From positions 3,522 through 67,521 of the forward strand of contig CAZRXG010000022.1 in the NCBI GenBank assembly GCA_964603985.1: a stretch of DNA of 64,000 bases, read 5' to 3'. A model generated the notes under the pieces. That model saw nothing but the letters and a program-made list of their open reading frames with translations, searched no databases and had not been told where the DNA came from. This document shows, one piece after another, positions 62,554 to 64,000 of this stretch. The stretch's first letter is position 1, and the number at the start of each line of letters is the position of its first letter. This stretch comes from CAZRXG01 sp964603985. Its GTDB lineage: Bacteria > Chloroflexota > Anaerolineae > Aggregatilineales > UBA3940. The translations under genes were made by a program, and so were the position numbers.

Positions 62554-63428
62554 CGCGACATATACAGAACCAGGACTACCATGATCCCCCACAGCATCAC
62601 CGTCGCCTGGATCGGGCGGTCACGCAGCGCGATCTCATCCGGCGCTCCCCCCTCCCCCCTGACGTGGATCAGGTACAGGTAGCGGAAGATGCCATACATC
62701 ACAAAGGGGATGGTCAGCATCATCGCGTGGTTTTCCGGCAGCCCCTCGGCGCTGAAGGTGTACAGTGCATAGGTCATGATCGTCGCCGTGGTGACGATCA
62801 TGATCATCTCGTCCAGCAGCCCGACGGTGTACTCGTCCAGGATCGCCCGGTGGTTGTTCGCGTTTTCCTGGAGCAGTGCCAATTCCTGCCGCCGCTTGCC
62901 GAACCCCATGAACAGCGCCAGCATGGTTGTGAAGATGTACAACCATGGTGAAAACCGTACCACGTCGACCAGTGCCACGCCTGCCGCGACGCGCAGCAGG
63001 AATCCGGAGGCGATGGTCATCACGTCGATCAGCACGATCTGCTTTAGCCGGAAAGAGTAGGCGATCTGGCTGATCAGGTACACAGTCAGGATCGCCGCGA
63101 AGGCTGGCTTAAGCAGGTAAGCCAGCGGCAGCGCGACGACCGGCAGCGCGATGGCCGTGCCGGTAGCCAGCCCCTTCGAAAGCTTCCCGGAGGGCAGCGG
63201 GCGGTTGCGCTTCGTCGGGTGGGCGCGGTCGGCGTCGATGTCGACCAGGTCGTTGATCAGGTAGATGGTGCTGGTCACCAGGCACAGCAGCCCGAACCCC
63301 GCCAGCGTCGCCAGCACATAAGGTACATCAAACAGCTTACGGTCGAACACCAGAGGCACGAAGATGAACCCGTTCTTGACCCATTGTTTGGGACGCATGG
63401 TGCGCAGCAGCGCTATAAGTTGTGTCAC
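62550..63428 (-). CDS. UbiA-family prenyl-phosphate (phosphoribosyl-type) transferase
   Basis: 292 residues from GTG 63428 (VTQLIALLRTMRPKQWVKN), which has GGGAAAG upstream; the longer frame overlaps the promoter. Nine or so membrane helices. The first Asp-rich motif is NDLVDIDADRAHPTKRNRPL and the second lies near YSFRLKQIVLIDV. The pattern resembles decaprenyl-phosphate 5-phosphoribosyltransferase, which puts phosphoribose on a polyprenyl phosphate. Leading a mevalonate operon, it links isoprenoid supply to lipid-carrier use, perhaps for the glycan locus. Confidence 0.87.
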   Translation of the reverse strand: MTQLIALLRTMRPKQWVKNGFIFVPLVFDRKLFDVPYVLATLAGFGLLCLVTSTIYLINDLVDIDADRAHPTKRNRPLPSGKLSKGLATGTAIALPVVALPLAYLLKPAFAAILTVYLISQIAYSFRLKQIVLIDVMTIASGFLLRVAAGVALVDVVRFSPWLYIFTTMLALFMGFGKRRQELALLQENANNHRAILDEYTVGLLDEMIMIVTTATIMTYALYTFSAEGLPENHAMMLTIPFVMYGIFRYLYLIHVRGEGGAPDEIALRDRPIQATVMLWGIMVVLVLYMSR

Positions 63429-63462
63429 AGCATCTTTCCCACGGTTTAAGATTGACTGCGCT

Positions 63463-63468
63463 ATTATA
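63463..63468 (-). promoter_or_regulatory. -10 element of the mevalonate kinase operon
   Basis: TATAAT on the minus strand, 35 bases before the GTG start of the UbiA gene. The -35 is weak (CTTTCG at the 17-base position). No TGATAG repeats lie near it. Confidence 0.5.
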
Positions 63469-63511
63469 TCACCGTCCTCCCTCTCCGAAAGGGCAGTCCG
63501 GCCCGCGCGTG

Positions 63512-63787
63512 GTGGAATCCGGTTCGGCGACGTCACGTCGCTGCCGGGCCGAACTGCCGGTCAAACTGCGCTTCTTCACCCTCCTGGAGCTGTCTGACCC
63601 TGACCGCCTGCTGGACGCCCAACCGGATGCCTGCCGCGCCGCACTCGACGGGCTGGCCCGGTCGGCGGCCAAACGGCGGGAGGCGGGGGAAGACACGTTT
63701 TATGAGTTGGTTTACAGCTTCCGCAAGAAGCAGCTCAAGGCTTTGATCAAGTGGCTGTTTGAGTACAGGGAACGCTTTAAAGGCTGA
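63512..63787 (+). CDS. Small basic protein, unknown
   Basis: About 91 residues from GTG 63512 (start uncertain). A helical sequence with FTLLELSDPDRLLDA, RSAAKRREAGEDTFYELVY and KKQLKALIKWLFEYRERF. Its composition looks like a real small alpha-helical protein rather than a chance frame, but no family is recognised. It ends just before a convergent gene. Confidence 0.35.
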   Translation: MESGSATSRRCRAELPVKLRFFTLLELSDPDRLLDAQPDACRAALDGLARSAAKRREAGEDTFYELVYSFRKKQLKALIKWLFEYRERFKG

Positions 63788-63794
63788 GGATTCC

Positions 63795-64000
63795 TCAGTT
63801 GTCCAGCCAATCCAACGCAAGCTGCGCCCGGTTGCGGTGCACGTCGCGCTGCGCGATCAGGTCACGCGCCAGCGCAAAGCTCAGCGACTGCCCGGCGGCT
63901 TCCTGCTGCACCAGCCACTCCGAGATCGCCCACTGCTGCAAGGGCGCGACCACGTTGTAAACCGGCGGCCCTTCGAACTGCCGCTCGCTGTCATGCAGAT
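63795..64000 (-). CDS. Unknown protein, 5' end beyond window edge
   Basis: The minus-strand frame is open from the window edge to TGA at 63795-63797, about 68 codons. It ends GQSLSFALARDLIAQRDVH, then AQLALDWLDN. Codon use and the absence of stops support a real gene, but no domain is recognised in the visible part. Confidence 0.55.
   Translation of the reverse strand, partial: LHDSERQFEGPPVYNVVAPLQQWAISEWLVQQEAAGQSLSFALARDLIAQRDVHRNRAQLALDWLDN

Overview
The window reads as a piece of a high-GC Chloroflexota genome, probably a metagenome or draft assembly; this is inferred from gene content. The clues are an archaeal-type mevalonate route in a bacterium, Thr/Pro-rich (TPT) extracellular linkers, a translin-family protein, and a cysteine pathway built on a sulfur-carrier protein. 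Gene density is about 90%. Many promoters are TATAAT-type, several sitting directly on the start codon. Two 100-N gaps (46400-46499 and 59150-59249) interrupt repeats.

Layout. 1-6100: end of ssb, a translin-family gene, an AT-richer patch with small unknown genes, a structured leader RNA, metG and an MFS exporter. 6114-16705: FHA protein, NfeD protease, secG, an oligopeptide-type binding protein, a RecA/DnaB-fold ATPase, two envelope proteins of unknown role, a GAF-GAF histidine kinase and a small membrane protein. 16906-41746: a long glycan/exopolysaccharide locus with four polytopic GT39-like proteins plus one related protein, three GT4 glycosyltransferases, an SDR epimerase, a UDP-sugar dehydrogenase, a sulfotransferase, a methyltransferase, an asnB, a WD40-like propeller protein and a polyprenyl sugar-phosphotransferase. 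It is interrupted by a DEAD-box helicase that carries an HNH-like cysteine/histidine module. 41860-46833: a protein disulfide oxidoreductase, citrate synthase, a GNAT protein, and an ECF sigma factor followed by a DUF5667-type membrane protein.

46874-50281 (minus) is the CysO-dependent cysteine pathway: cysM, the Mec protease, cysO and a MoeZ-type activator. It is preceded by a long leader with a Cys-containing 16-codon ORF and mutually exclusive hairpins, which suggests ribosome-mediated attenuation. 50341-54862 (plus) holds HMG-CoA reductase, archaeal-type HMG-CoA synthase, thiolase and two DUF35 proteins. 59775-63428 (minus) holds mevalonate kinase, isopentenyl phosphate kinase and a phosphomevalonate decarboxylase-like enzyme, together with a UbiA prenyl-phosphate transferase. 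Together they encode most or all of an alternative (isopentenyl-phosphate) mevalonate pathway. Between them lies an aapJQMP-type amino-acid ABC transporter.

The most interesting unexplained signal is a pair of near-identical operator/promoter arrangements. Four TGATAG-like half-sites at offsets 0, 10, 21 and 31, with a -10 hexamer at offset 48, stand upstream of HMG-CoA reductase and again upstream of the DUF35 genes. They imply a dedicated mevalonate regulator that has not been identified here.
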